This document shows, in pieces, positions 1 to 7,590 of a stretch of 64,000 nucleotides of DNA. A program made the translations under genes and the position numbers. The stretch comes from an uncultured Aquimarina sp. (lineage in GTDB: Bacteria; Bacteroidota; Bacteroidia; Flavobacteriales; Flavobacteriaceae). The stretch is taken from positions 930,001 through 994,000 of the forward strand of contig CANMSL010000001.1 of assembly GCA_947500505.1 (NCBI GenBank), in the 5' to 3' direction. The notes beneath the pieces are model-generated. The model did not search any database. It was given only the letters and a program-made list of their open reading frames with translations, and was not told the origin of the DNA. The stretch's first letter is position 1. Each line of letters begins with the position of its first letter.

Positions 1-1564
1 TGTAGTTGGGATATTGGTTAAAGTTAATAAAAAACATGTCTTTTTTAGACTGCGCAAAATACCAATCTAAACTATTATCTTTTCTTGGAAATATCTTGAA
101 AGACCCTGTTTTAAGGTATTTATATCCTTTATCTTCTTTAATAATATTTCTTGCCCTAAACGTTCCTTGGTAAGTAGAGAATCCAATAGCATAATACTTT
201 TTCTCCCCCAGATATCTTCTTAAAACACTACCTAAAGGTCTTGAGCTTCCATTAACTTTAGAATCATGATCCTTTTTAATATGACCGTTATGCGCCCATA
301 CCATCATTTTGGCGTTTGGGCCTTCCTTTTCTAATACCTCCAGAACAGTTTGAGCCATATATTCATCACGAATATTATAATCCACCTTTTTACGTAATTT
401 ACCATCCACCGACTCCAGACCTTGAATAATCTTTTTTAAATCCGATAACACTTTGAAATATTCTTCTCTAGAACTTTTGGCTATAAAGCTTGATTTATTC
501 ACATAGGTATATGATAATAAAGTATACAATTGTTGTCGTTGTGTAGATAAGTCACTTCTATCTTTAATAGTTTTAATATTTTGGAATAAAGAGTCCACAT
601 TAACATCAAGCAAAGGATGATCTTCGTTTTTTATATAACTGTTTATATGGTTATAAGCTAAATCTAATCCATTGGTCTGCGTATCAACACCTATAAATTT
701 TACTTTTTTTGACATAGGCACTGTTTTATTGTACTCATACATCCATTCTATCATATCAATAACCGCTTCTACATTCCAAATCCAAAAGCCTTGAGCCGAT
801 AGCGCATCTCTACTATTTCCTTTTCCGTATAAAACATAGTCATTAATGGGTCTACAGCCTACATTACTTGCCTCAATCCCAAATAAGGTAAATCCCATTT
901 CTTTTACCAAAAATTCAAGCATGCGATGTTTCATCTGAAAGATTTCCCTGGTACCGTGGCTGGTCTCGCCCATACCCACTACATGAACATCTTTTAAAAG
1001 AGGTTTTAGGTATAAAAGATCTTCAAAGCCTGTTTCTGCTTTTACGCTTTTAAGAGTTATAGATTTATTAGTAACCCAAGAAATAACGCTATCTTGTTGT
1101 GCTTTTCTAAATTTTAAAAGTGCTTTATATTCTTTAGGAGAAAAGATTTTAAATTTTTCAATTACATATCCCCCGTGTATGTTATTAATAAAATTTTCTC
1201 TATCAGAGCCTTGTAACCAAGGTGAAATATACGGTGATATTTTAATTGTGTAAGTATCACTTTTTTTTATAGGAAATTCAACGATCTCAAGACCATCTTT
1301 CCTATAATTACCAAGAAAACCCTGTAGCGTATCTTTTTCTGGTATCGAGCTTATTGCTAGAATATTTACATTTTTTTGCCTCAGATGTAGTTGAAAAAAA
1401 TCACCTTTTCTAAGAGGTATTTTGTATGAATGTATTTCATTTCCTACAACATTTAGCTCCTTACCTTCTTTAAGAAATAAAGATTCTTGCTGACTGAATA
1501 TAATATTTGAAAAAAGAACAGCCTTTAGAAGTAAAAAGAAAAAAACGTGAGATTTAGTTTTCAT
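1..1564 (-). CDS. erythromycin esterase-family hydrolase, 3' end outside window
   Basis: About 521 codons are visible; the gene runs off the left edge, so the C-terminus is missing. The start at 1564 is followed by a signal peptide (MKTKSHVFFFLLLKAVLF...SQ). An N-terminal beta-rich section of about 190 residues precedes the hydrolase domain, whose hallmark GETSHGTREIF lies near residue 198; further family blocks are FGIEAS, WIWNVEAV and VWAHNGHI. The GExxHG and HNGH motifs carry the Glu/His pair typical of the erythromycin esterase (EreA/EreB-like) superfamily. Most members outside resistance plasmids have unknown substrates, so macrolide resistance is not implied. An exported location is inferred from the signal peptide. 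Confidence 0.85.
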   Translation of the reverse strand, partial: MKTKSHVFFFLLLKAVLFSNIIFSQQESLFLKEGKELNVVGNEIHSYKIPLRKGDFFQLHLRQKNVNILAISSIPEKDTLQGFLGNYRKDGLEIVEFPIKKSDTYTIKISPYISPWLQGSDRENFINNIHGGYVIEKFKIFSPKEYKALLKFRKAQQDSVISWVTNKSITLKSVKAETGFEDLLYLKPLLKDVHVVGMGETSHGTREIFQMKHRMLEFLVKEMGFTLFGIEASNVGCRPINDYVLYGKGNSRDALSAQGFWIWNVEAVIDMIEWMYEYNKTVPMSKKVKFIGVDTQTNGLDLAYNHINSYIKNEDHPLLDVNVDSLFQNIKTIKDRSDLSTQRQQLYTLLSYTYVNKSSFIAKSSREEYFKVLSDLKKIIQGLESVDGKLRKKVDYNIRDEYMAQTVLEVLEKEGPNAKMMVWAHNGHIKKDHDSKVNGSSRPLGSVLRRYLGEKKYYAIGFSTYQGTFRARNIIKEDKGYKYLKTGSFKIFPRKDNSLDWYFAQSKKDMFFINFNQYPNY

Positions 1565-1733
1565 AAAAGGAGGTATAATAAACGTAACACTATCTTTAGT
1601 TTTAAAATCAACTATAAAAAATTTAAACAGAAATAAAGTAAAATACTTGAATTCTGAAAACCAGTTCATTTGGATTTCTCTGTTGGACTAAACTTAGAGG
1701 AGTCTACTATTTAATCAACAACAAAACCATTTA

Positions 1734-1901
1734 TCAACAATCAATTTCGCTTCCTTGACATGCTGGATCCAAAGGATCATTTGTTTTTGGTCGACCACAA
1801 CCTATAAATTGAGTCCCTCCTTTAAACATAATCATATCAGTTTTATTAAGTCTTGAAATGGTAATTTTAGCTAACTGTAATTTTTTCGTTTTGACTATCA
1901 T
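1734..1901 (-). CDS. GG-leader RiPP-type precursor peptide (55 aa)
   Basis: I read this short gene directly from the minus strand. Residues 7-19 (KLQLAKITISRLN) match the KLxLxKxTIxxLN leader of Bacteroidota class I lanthipeptide-like natural product precursors, and the leader ends in a GG at 28-29. The predicted core is 26 residues, has Cys at 35, 48 and 55, is rich in Pro, Gly and Asp, and ends in IDC. No lanthipeptide dehydratase, cyclase or peptidase-ABC exporter is visible in this window, so maturation genes must be to the left, elsewhere, or absent. A perfect palindrome lies 62 bp upstream and the next gene upstream, on the same strand, is a membrane-bound TPR-HTH regulator. The family assignment comes from the leader pattern only. 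Confidence 0.7.
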   Translation of the reverse strand: MIVKTKKLQLAKITISRLNKTDMIMFKGGTQFIGCGRPKTNDPLDPACQGSEIDC

Positions 1902-1962
1902 TTATTTTAAATTTTTCGTTTTGACAAATCTAGGGTAACTATTTAAAATTAGCTTATATAGT

Positions 1963-1988
1963 TAGTCTTAATTCTAGAATTAAGACTA
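1963..1988. promoter_or_regulatory. 26-bp perfect palindrome, candidate operator
   Basis: Positions 1963-1988 read as a perfect 26-bp palindrome with the core TTCTAGAA. It lies between the 3' end of the TPR-HTH regulator gene (2013) and the start of the peptide precursor (1901), so it sits in the likely promoter region of the peptide. The CTTAATTCTAGAAT half is repeated in the palindrome upstream of the regulator. An operator is inferred; a bidirectional terminator is the alternative, but there is no GC-rich stem or T-run. Confidence 0.5.
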
Positions 1989-2012
1989 CTAAAATCTATA
2001 AAACATTCATTA

Positions 2013-3743
2013 TTAGGTATTTAATTGATTAATAAAATAAGAAGGGTATATCCCTGTTTTTTTATAAAATGCTTTAGAAAACACCTCTGCAGAATTAAAT
2101 CCTGCCTCTGTTGCAATAGCTTTAATTGTATAATTGTGTAATTTTATATCCTTTTTTAGTCGATCTATGATATAATTTAACCTTAAGTCATTAATGTAGG
2201 GTGAAAAGTTTTTATCCCTATAGTGCTTAATAACCTTGGTTAGATATTTAGAATTGGTATTCATTTTTTTAGCCAAAATGGTTGATGTGAGATTAATTTC
2301 TAAAAATCCATTATTCTTTTCAAAATCTCTTAATGCCTCTAGAATAGATTCGACTACCTCTTTGGAAATATCAATAGAAGAATTATTTTTGTCAATTCTG
2401 GTATCTACTTTTTTAATCTCTTTTTCACTACTAGATGATATAAGCTCATCAAATCGTTTTTTGTAAAGCTTATTTTTTCTGTAGCTAATAAAAAGAACAA
2501 TGCTAACCCCAAAAATTATCATCAAAGAAATAAAAATTATATAGTACGATTTATGGTTTTTATTTCTAAGCTCCTGTATTAGGTCTTCTTTTTTCGAAAT
2601 TAGAATAGGAGTGTCAAATTCTGCATTCAATTTATCTGTTGTCGATTTATATCTGCTATGAAATAAGCTATCATTATATACTAGTTTATTGATATAATAA
2701 AGTTGATTATCATTATCATTATTAGCATCATAATATTCTATCATTTCTGAATATGCCGGTCTTGCTTCCGAAATCAAATCATTGGACGGCTGAATAATAG
2801 AATCGATTTTTTTAAAATATTTGATAGCGATATCTGGCTGACGCAGTGCATTATAAGATTTACCAAGAAAAAAATACCCATAAATTAAGTTATGATATCC
2901 ATAACTTGATCCATACTTACAGTTTAAAAATTCTTGTATACCTTGTTTTATGATTACAATAGCATTTTTGTAGTCTTCATCATAATACTTTAAAATTCCT
3001 TCATTTAAAGTATATACGCCCTTAATATCAGTATTCTTAGACATTGTTATACCCATATTGTGAAAATAAGATGCAGAATCTATTTCTTTATTTAATCGAT
3101 AAGTAGACACTAAATCAGAAAGAGTCATCAAATATCGTAATGAATCAATCCTCCCCTTACCTAGTTGCGTTTTTTCATATTCTAAGCATTTTTTATAAAG
3201 TGATTTTGCCTCCGTATACTTCCCTAATTTTCTTTTTAATCCAGCAATTTTAAAACGAAAAACGGATATATAATACTTCGATTTCATTTTTCTAGAATTT
3301 TCTAAACCTTCAAGATAATATTCTAACGCTCTGTCATAATCCCCACTTAGTTGCATAATTATCCCTTTGGTATTACACATGGCACCAGTTTGTAATACAT
3401 GCTCCGTGTTTTTTACTTTGGCAAGACCACTATCTATATAAACTATTCTTTTTTCAATGTCATTCACATAAATAAATGAAAACCAAAAATACCCTCTGGC
3501 CATTTCAGAGATACTATCCAGATTTTTGGCTTTTTGTAGGTAAGCTTTGGCAAATTGTATATTTCTTAGACTATCTTTTTCCGAATACTGCTTTTCAAAT
3601 AGAATATTAAAATCTAGTTGAACTAAAGAATCAATTGGTAAAGATCTTATATCTTGCCCCTGAATTACATGTAACTGTACAAATGTTAAAGCAATAAAAC
3701 AAATTACTTTACAAATACAAATATCATATAATTTTCTCCCCAT
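2013..3743 (-). CDS. transmembrane TPR-HTH (AraC-type) regulator
   Basis: The 576-residue protein starts with a signal/anchor segment (about 1-29). It continues with a long helical TPR-like region containing repeated A..YY..GLE and Y..A..LY blocks, has one membrane span at about 400-421 (YYIIFISLMIIFGVSIVLF), then a linker and a C-terminal AraC-type double helix-turn-helix at about 480-576 (TIKAIATEAGFNSAEVFSKAF, GIYPSYF). This is a one-component design in which a periplasmic sensor is joined to a cytoplasmic DNA-binding domain, known among Bacteroidota. It is closely similar in its C-terminal half to the protein at 55972-57720. Palindromes with TTCTAGAA cores lie upstream of it and between it and the peptide gene. 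The ligand is unknown. Confidence 0.85.
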   Translation of the reverse strand: MGRKLYDICICKVICFIALTFVQLHVIQGQDIRSLPIDSLVQLDFNILFEKQYSEKDSLRNIQFAKAYLQKAKNLDSISEMARGYFWFSFIYVNDIEKRIVYIDSGLAKVKNTEHVLQTGAMCNTKGIIMQLSGDYDRALEYYLEGLENSRKMKSKYYISVFRFKIAGLKRKLGKYTEAKSLYKKCLEYEKTQLGKGRIDSLRYLMTLSDLVSTYRLNKEIDSASYFHNMGITMSKNTDIKGVYTLNEGILKYYDEDYKNAIVIIKQGIQEFLNCKYGSSYGYHNLIYGYFFLGKSYNALRQPDIAIKYFKKIDSIIQPSNDLISEARPAYSEMIEYYDANNDNDNQLYYINKLVYNDSLFHSRYKSTTDKLNAEFDTPILISKKEDLIQELRNKNHKSYYIIFISLMIIFGVSIVLFISYRKNKLYKKRFDELISSSSEKEIKKVDTRIDKNNSSIDISKEVVESILEALRDFEKNNGFLEINLTSTILAKKMNTNSKYLTKVIKHYRDKNFSPYINDLRLNYIIDRLKKDIKLHNYTIKAIATEAGFNSAEVFSKAFYKKTGIYPSYFINQLNT

Positions 3744-3869
3744 TGTTTTATGCTAACTATTTCTAAAACAGAACAAATATACATTTAATATTTTCCATTT
3801 ATACTTTCCTATGATTCTTTCAAATGATTAGTATTGATAGGTATTTAATGCTTAAACACTATACTCTTA

Positions 3870-3901
3870 ATTCTAGAATATCGACCTCGATATTCTAGAA
3901 T
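3870..3901. promoter_or_regulatory. 15-bp inverted repeat with 2-bp spacer, candidate operator
   Basis: Arms 3870-3884 and 3887-3901 are perfect inverted copies, each containing TTCTAGAA. The element lies about 127 bp upstream of the TPR-HTH regulator start (3743, minus strand) and shares the CTTAATTCTAGAAT stretch with the palindrome at 1963-1988. Autoregulation by the regulator is a reasonable inference. Confidence 0.5.
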
Positions 3902-4012
3902 CTAGACTATCACCTCTTGCATCAACGCCAATTTCCCCCATATATTTGACCCGATCAAAAAATGTATGATAGGCCTATCATTGATATTTAATTTTAAATC
4001 ATACATTAAAAC

Positions 4013-4495
4013 ATGGCATTAGAAAATTTAATAAGTGTAAACTTTACAGAAGAAGAACTAACGCAGCTAGACCAACATTTGGCTGGCATTCGGCAACTCC
4101 TACAAGGTAAGACCGTGAACCTTACCCCAGATCAGCGCCGCCAATACGGTCGGATCGCCAACCAAAACAAACTGATCGTAGACAAAGCTAAAAACTATAT
4201 GGAGCAACATCCGGACTGGGTACCTAGATTTGTGGATAAAGAAGAGTTTGACAGAGATTATACCTCCAGACAGCAAATAGAAAATAGAGTTCAGTTACTG
4301 GAGAACCTCTCTACACAATTGATAGATACCAAAACCTTACTCGATCACGATAATTATAACAATGCATTGAGCTTTTACCGAATGATTCGATTCCTGGCAG
4401 GAGAAAACGAACCGGGCGCAAAAGCAGTACACGAAGATATGCGAGTACTCTTTAACCGTACAGGAACATCCAATACTTCTGATAGTGAAGTGTAA
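4013..4495 (+). CDS. conserved hypothetical protein (160 aa)
   Basis: This is a soluble, helical, charged protein without signal peptide or membrane segment. Recognisable blocks are NLISVNFTEEEL near the start, NLTPDQRRQYGRIANQNKL near residue 40, and LLDHDNYNNALSFYR near 118. I know this kind of protein only as a conserved hypothetical of Bacteroidota, often found alone among intergenic repeats. The ATG at 4013 follows an AT-rich leader and is the first in-frame start. Its G+C and codon use look more balanced than those of the genes just downstream. No function can be assigned. Confidence 0.8.
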   Translation: MALENLISVNFTEEELTQLDQHLAGIRQLLQGKTVNLTPDQRRQYGRIANQNKLIVDKAKNYMEQHPDWVPRFVDKEEFDRDYTSRQQIENRVQLLENLSTQLIDTKTLLDHDNYNNALSFYRMIRFLAGENEPGAKAVHEDMRVLFNRTGTSNTSDSEV

Positions 4496-4570
4496 GGATA
4501 AGTGAGGGTTAGGGGTTTATAAGGAATAAGAACCCATATTTGGAGTAAATCGATCCAAATTTAAAACCTG

Positions 4571-4610
4571 GATAGGGGTCAGACCCCTATCGGTATGGGG
4601 GTGACCCCCA
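4571..4610. repeat. two adjacent GC-rich hairpins
   Basis: GATAGGGGTC-A-GACCCCTATC (4571-4591) is followed almost at once by TGGGGGT-G-ACCCCCA (4596-4610). Both have perfect stems and a one-base centre, striking in an AT-rich region. They may be a remnant of a mobile or repetitive element. No T-run follows, so they are not a standard terminator. Confidence 0.6.
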
Positions 4611-5006
4611 CCTTGATACTCAAATTTTGACCAGGGTAAGCAAAGTTTTGGGTATGGCTAGGAGTCGACCCCTTTAGTAAGGGTAAAATTTGGGGTAGCA
4701 CGATCTAAATATGGATATAAAGAGGCAAAACATTGATTTCCTCAAAAAAAACAACAACCGTCACACTGAGCCTGTCGAAGTGCCCTTTAATGTCAGCCTG
4801 CCGTATGGTAGGTCCGGCTCCAAGTCTGAACACCTACTTATGCTTATTAAAATAATATATATCCGTGTGCCTTTTGAGTTTAGCATTCAGCATATCGTCT
4901 GTTCGAGTGATTTTGAAGTATGAAAAAACGTATCGAGAACTAAAGTATAGATGAAATTCACAATGGGTTAATACATAAAAAATAGAAAACCGTTGCGCAA
5001 CGGACA

Positions 5007-5044
5007 AGGCGGAAACCGAAAAGCCTTTTTTAAATAGAGTAGGT
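5007..5044 (+). repeat. 38-bp direct repeat, copy 1 (terminator-like hairpin)
   Basis: The 38 bp from 5007 to 5044 recur exactly at 8826-8863. The sequence contains a short hairpin (AAGGC ... GCCTT) followed by a T-run, and then TAAATAGAGTAGGT. This copy ends 26 bp before the start of the lipoprotein gene at 5071. Confidence 0.75.
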
Positions 5045-5070
5045 GAAAATTATTTTAGAGAATTTAAATC

Positions 5071-5682
5071 ATGAAAAAACTAACAATTTTTTTGCCAATC
5101 GCAATGCTATTAATGATATTTACAATTTACTCTTGTACTGATGAAATAGATACAGTTGATCAAATAGATTTTAATGAAAAATCTTTTCAAATGATTGCAA
5201 GCTATGATAATGTGAAGATAGGTCTTGATGATAAAAATGTTTATCATTATTTTATAAATGAAAAGTTGCAGAATAAAATTTACTATAAACAAGATTTATC
5301 TAAATCGTCCGGTGACGATTTTAAATTGAATATAATTGATGATTCAACGATTAGAATAGAAAATCCATCAAATACTGCTGAGTATTATGAGCTTAGAAAT
5401 ATTAATACAGTTGATGATTTTAAAACTTTTGATATTTATACCAGTGACGGTCAACTTTTACCAAATGTTCAATTAAATTCGTCGTTACTACATGCAAAAT
5501 GTCCTTGGTGTTGGGTTGTCGGTGGAGTAGTAGCTGTCGTTGAAGCAGTAATAGAGGGGACATCAGATTCTGATTGTCAAACTGCTGTTAAAGAATGTCG
5601 TGGAGCGGGAGGTCTACCAAGTACAGAAATCGAAGAGGGCTTTTTCGGAACCAGTTGTAAAGTAACGTGTACAGCTAAATAA
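5071..5682 (+). CDS. lipoprotein with six-Cys C-terminal tail
   Basis: The 203-residue product has a lipoprotein signal (lipobox IYSC, Cys22) and a middle part of about 110 polar residues without family likeness. Its distinct C-terminal tail from about 142 on has Cys at 144, 147, 169, 176, 196 and 200 around a Gly/Val-rich hydrophobic stretch (VVGGVVAVVEAVIEG) and the GG at 180-181. The tail looks like a small disulphide-bonded or membrane-active module attached to a lipoprotein carrier. The gene ends 10 bp before a CPBP protease gene, suggesting co-transcription. I do not recognise a named family. Secreted toxin, signal or structural roles are all possible. Confidence 0.75.
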   Translation: MKKLTIFLPIAMLLMIFTIYSCTDEIDTVDQIDFNEKSFQMIASYDNVKIGLDDKNVYHYFINEKLQNKIYYKQDLSKSSGDDFKLNIIDDSTIRIENPSNTAEYYELRNINTVDDFKTFDIYTSDGQLLPNVQLNSSLLHAKCPWCWVVGGVVAVVEAVIEGTSDSDCQTAVKECRGAGGLPSTEIEEGFFGTSCKVTCTAK

Positions 5683-5692
5683 AACTGTAATT

Positions 5693-6559
5693 ATGCTTTT
5701 AGCCAAATATCGATTCAATTGGCTGCTGAAACTGGCAGTATTGTGTTATTGCCAGTTTTTGTTTTGCCAATTTTTTATAGAAAGTAATCAATCTTTTAAA
5801 ATTAAGTACGGAGAAAGGAATATAACCTCAATATTTTTTTTCGTGATGATTTTTGTATTGATTGCACCAGTAATCGAAGAGCTTATCTATCGAGGATTAT
5901 ATAACAAGAATCGCTTACGTGTATTACTTTCATTTATCTTCTACATAGGGTCATCTTTCATGTTATTTAGTACCGGATTTAAAATGTGGTGGATAGCTTT
6001 TTTTATTACACCTGTTGTCATCTTTATCAATTGGAAAAATAATAATGACCTGTATAGAAATATATTATTTCTTTATTCTTCACTTCTTTTTGGATTGGTA
6101 CATTTTAATGAGGAGAGCACTTTTATTGAGATGATCGTATTTGGTGGAAACTATTTAGGTGGAGGTTTACTTTTAAGTTGGGTAGTAATAAATTTTAATC
6201 TTTTCAAATCAATTTTGGTGCATCTCGCTTACAATATTATTGTTTTTGGCTTCTTTATTGTTTTCTCAAATCCAATTACGATCAAAGAGAAGAATAAAAA
6301 CGGCATCAGTTTTTCAATTGAAGAGATTTCAATTTTTGCTAAATCGAACAATATTTCTCGAACAGAAAAAAGCTTCATTGTTGATCAGGCGGGTTTGCCG
6401 GTGATATTAGCCAATTTAGATATACCACAAGGGAAGAATGTCTATATGCAAACCCCTATTGCTAAGTTTAGTATGCAAATAAAAGATAACGTTGATAATC
6501 TTAAGGATGATGAAATCTTAAATATACTGGTAAAGTCAGGAGTTATTCAATTACGATAA
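5693..6559 (+). CDS. CPBP-family intramembrane metalloprotease
   Basis: The 288-residue membrane protein carries the three CPBP (CAAX protease and bacteriocin-processing) motifs: EExxxR at 62-67 (EELIYR), FxxxH at 133-137 (FGLVH) and HxxxN at 177-181 (HLAYN). About six hydrophobic spans are followed by a soluble tail of about 90 residues (from about 200) that is unusual for the family. CPBP proteins in bacteria act in bacteriocin maturation or self-immunity, or in protein prenylation-like processing. Here the position 10 bp after the Cys-tail lipoprotein and before small hydrophobic proteins makes processing of, or immunity to, these peptides a fair inference. Confidence 0.85.
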   Translation: MLLAKYRFNWLLKLAVLCYCQFLFCQFFIESNQSFKIKYGERNITSIFFFVMIFVLIAPVIEELIYRGLYNKNRLRVLLSFIFYIGSSFMLFSTGFKMWWIAFFITPVVIFINWKNNNDLYRNILFLYSSLLFGLVHFNEESTFIEMIVFGGNYLGGGLLLSWVVINFNLFKSILVHLAYNIIVFGFFIVFSNPITIKEKNKNGISFSIEEISIFAKSNNISRTEKSFIVDQAGLPVILANLDIPQGKNVYMQTPIAKFSMQIKDNVDNLKDDEILNILVKSGVIQLR

Positions 6560-6837
6560 TTGCTTGTGATGTCCTAATTACCAAATCGTGAAGTATTTTT
6601 CGATAAACTTTTGTTGCAACTTTTTATTTATACATAGTAATCAGAAATATGCCGGAGATTTTAATAATACTATTTTTTTACATAATGGTAAAGTTACTTT
6701 TTTCTGAGCTTAATTGTTGCTTACGTTGTTTGTTTTGTAGCTAAACAGGAGGAATGGATTGAAGGTTGTAGTGATTTTGTAATATTGCTTGCGATACATT
6801 AATTGGAGAGAATCCTTAATTTCAAAATAGATCAATA

Positions 6838-7059
6838 ATGAGTTGGAAAAGAATTTTATTAGTTAGCCTTATTTTGCTCCTATTAGCTTGTGTTTTTCAG
6901 GATTTATACTTGTGGAAAACAAATATTCAAATCGGAGATAATAGCACTAACAATATATTCAGGATTATTTTCACAGGATTTTTTGCTACAAGTCTACTGA
7001 TTATTAAATTTAAACTTATATCGAAACTGTTTTTACGGTCGAATACGAAGCCTATTTAA
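6838..7059 (+). CDS. small two-span membrane protein (73 aa)
   Basis: This short product has a hydrophobic span at about 5-20 (ILLVSLILLLLACVFQ) and another at about 44-60 (IIFTGFFATSLLIIKFKL), and ends with basic residues. A lipoprotein reading of LLLLAC is possible but the context is weak. It begins 278 bp after the CPBP gene, and the next small gene starts 14 bp downstream. No family is recognised. As a small membrane protein in a set of peptides, it could be an immunity or accessory protein. Confidence 0.5.
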   Translation: MSWKRILLVSLILLLLACVFQDLYLWKTNIQIGDNSTNNIFRIIFTGFFATSLLIIKFKLISKLFLRSNTKPI

Positions 7060-7073
7060 ATAGTCAAAACAGG

Positions 7074-7283
7074 ATGAATGGGGCAGATATTTGGCAATGT
7101 GCAATGCAGGCGATCGGAGTAGGAGCCCTGATTGATGCCTTTAACATTGTGGAAAGTGGAAATAAAGCTATTCTTAAAAAATTAGCGAAGAAAACATTTT
7201 TAAAAATTGCAGGCAAATTCTTAGGGCCAATTGGAGTGGCAATCGCTCTTGCCGATTTTGGGATTTGCTTGTATAATCAATAA
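7074..7283 (+). CDS. two-Cys hydrophobic small protein (69 aa), bacteriocin-like
   Basis: The product begins MNGADIWQCAMQAIGVGALI, has a basic helix in the middle (ILKKLAKKTFLK, about 33-44), then a Gly/Ala-rich hydrophobic end (FLGPIGVAIALADFGICLY). Cys residues occur only near the two ends (9 and 65). There is no signal peptide or GG leader. This pattern, an amphipathic basic helix between two small-residue hydrophobic stretches, resembles membrane-active bacteriocins or the C-terminal modules of Bacteroidota small secreted proteins. That is inference; no named family is recognised. It lies between two small membrane-protein genes. Confidence 0.55.
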   Translation: MNGADIWQCAMQAIGVGALIDAFNIVESGNKAILKKLAKKTFLKIAGKFLGPIGVAIALADFGICLYNQ

Positions 7284-7295
7284 AAATCAATCAGT

Positions 7296-7511
7296 ATGAA
7301 TACTGCATGGAATTATCTGGTATTAGTAATATGTGTATTGGCATTTATAAATTCCGGGATACAATTATTTAGAATTAGATCTAAGAATTCAACCAAGTCT
7401 AACAACGACAAAGAAACAATTACCAGTTACAAATCGAGATATTACATATTACTATTAATTGTCTCTGTATGGATAGGTATTACAAGAATACAAGCTCTCG
7501 ATTTAATATAG
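7296..7511 (+). CDS. small two-span membrane protein (71 aa)
   Basis: Two hydrophobic spans (about 6-23, YLVLVICVLAFINSGIQLF, and about 49-64, YILLLIVSVWIGITRI) enclose a polar, Lys/Asn/Ser-rich loop. The gene starts 12 bp after the two-Cys peptide gene, as expected for an operon. Small two-span proteins directly after a bacteriocin-like gene are often immunity proteins; here this is inference only. Confidence 0.5.
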   Translation: MNTAWNYLVLVICVLAFINSGIQLFRIRSKNSTKSNNDKETITSYKSRYYILLLIVSVWIGITRIQALDLI

Positions 7512-7512
7512 T

Positions 7513-7590
7513 GCCACTTGTGGAACTGTCGAAGTGGTTGTAGGAGGTGTATCAAGAGCATTGCTGAGTGCAGAAGAGTTTTGTAATTAA
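7513..7590 (+). pseudogene. possible C-terminal remnant of another small Cys peptide gene
   Basis: Directly after the stop of the preceding gene an open frame reads ATCGTVEVVVGGVSRALL and ends SAEEFCN before TAA at 7588. There is no start codon, since an in-frame stop lies at 7504. The Cys, Gly/Val-rich stretch and closing Cys recall the neighbouring peptides, so this may be the tail of a deleted paralogue. It is short and could be chance. Confidence 0.3.

Larger units (their letters stand above)
4496..5070. other. gene-poor intergenic stretch with several repeat types
   Basis: This 575-bp gap holds two tandem GC-rich hairpins (4571-4610), the sequence GTCACACTGAGCCTGTCGAA near 4761 and TTCGAGTGATTTTGAAG near 4903, which resemble dispersed intergenic repeats common in flavobacterial genomes, a perfect 14-bp palindrome CCGTTGCGCAACGG (4990-5003), and one copy of a 38-bp repeat (5007-5044). 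A 70-codon open frame at 4711-4923 runs through the repeats, has no family likeness, and is not called as a gene. Confidence 0.7.

Noticed and set aside
1..1564. Macrolide resistance gene
   Set aside because: The erythromycin esterase superfamily is broad; a signal peptide, a long N-terminal part and no mobile resistance context argue against calling resistance.
4711..4923. 70-codon plus-strand open frame
   Set aside because: It runs through dispersed intergenic repeat sequences (GTCACACTGAGCCTGTCGAA and TTCGAGTGATTTTGAAG) and has no family likeness.
4990..5003. 14-bp palindrome CCGTTGCGCAACGG as an attachment site
   Set aside because: No integrase, no second copy in the window and no tRNA target; only a palindrome can be stated.
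6650..6800. Short frames MPEILIILFFYIMVKLLF and VAKQEEWIEGCSDFVILL
   Set aside because: The first is a shadow-like hydrophobic frame of 31 codons; the second lacks a start codon. Neither has support.
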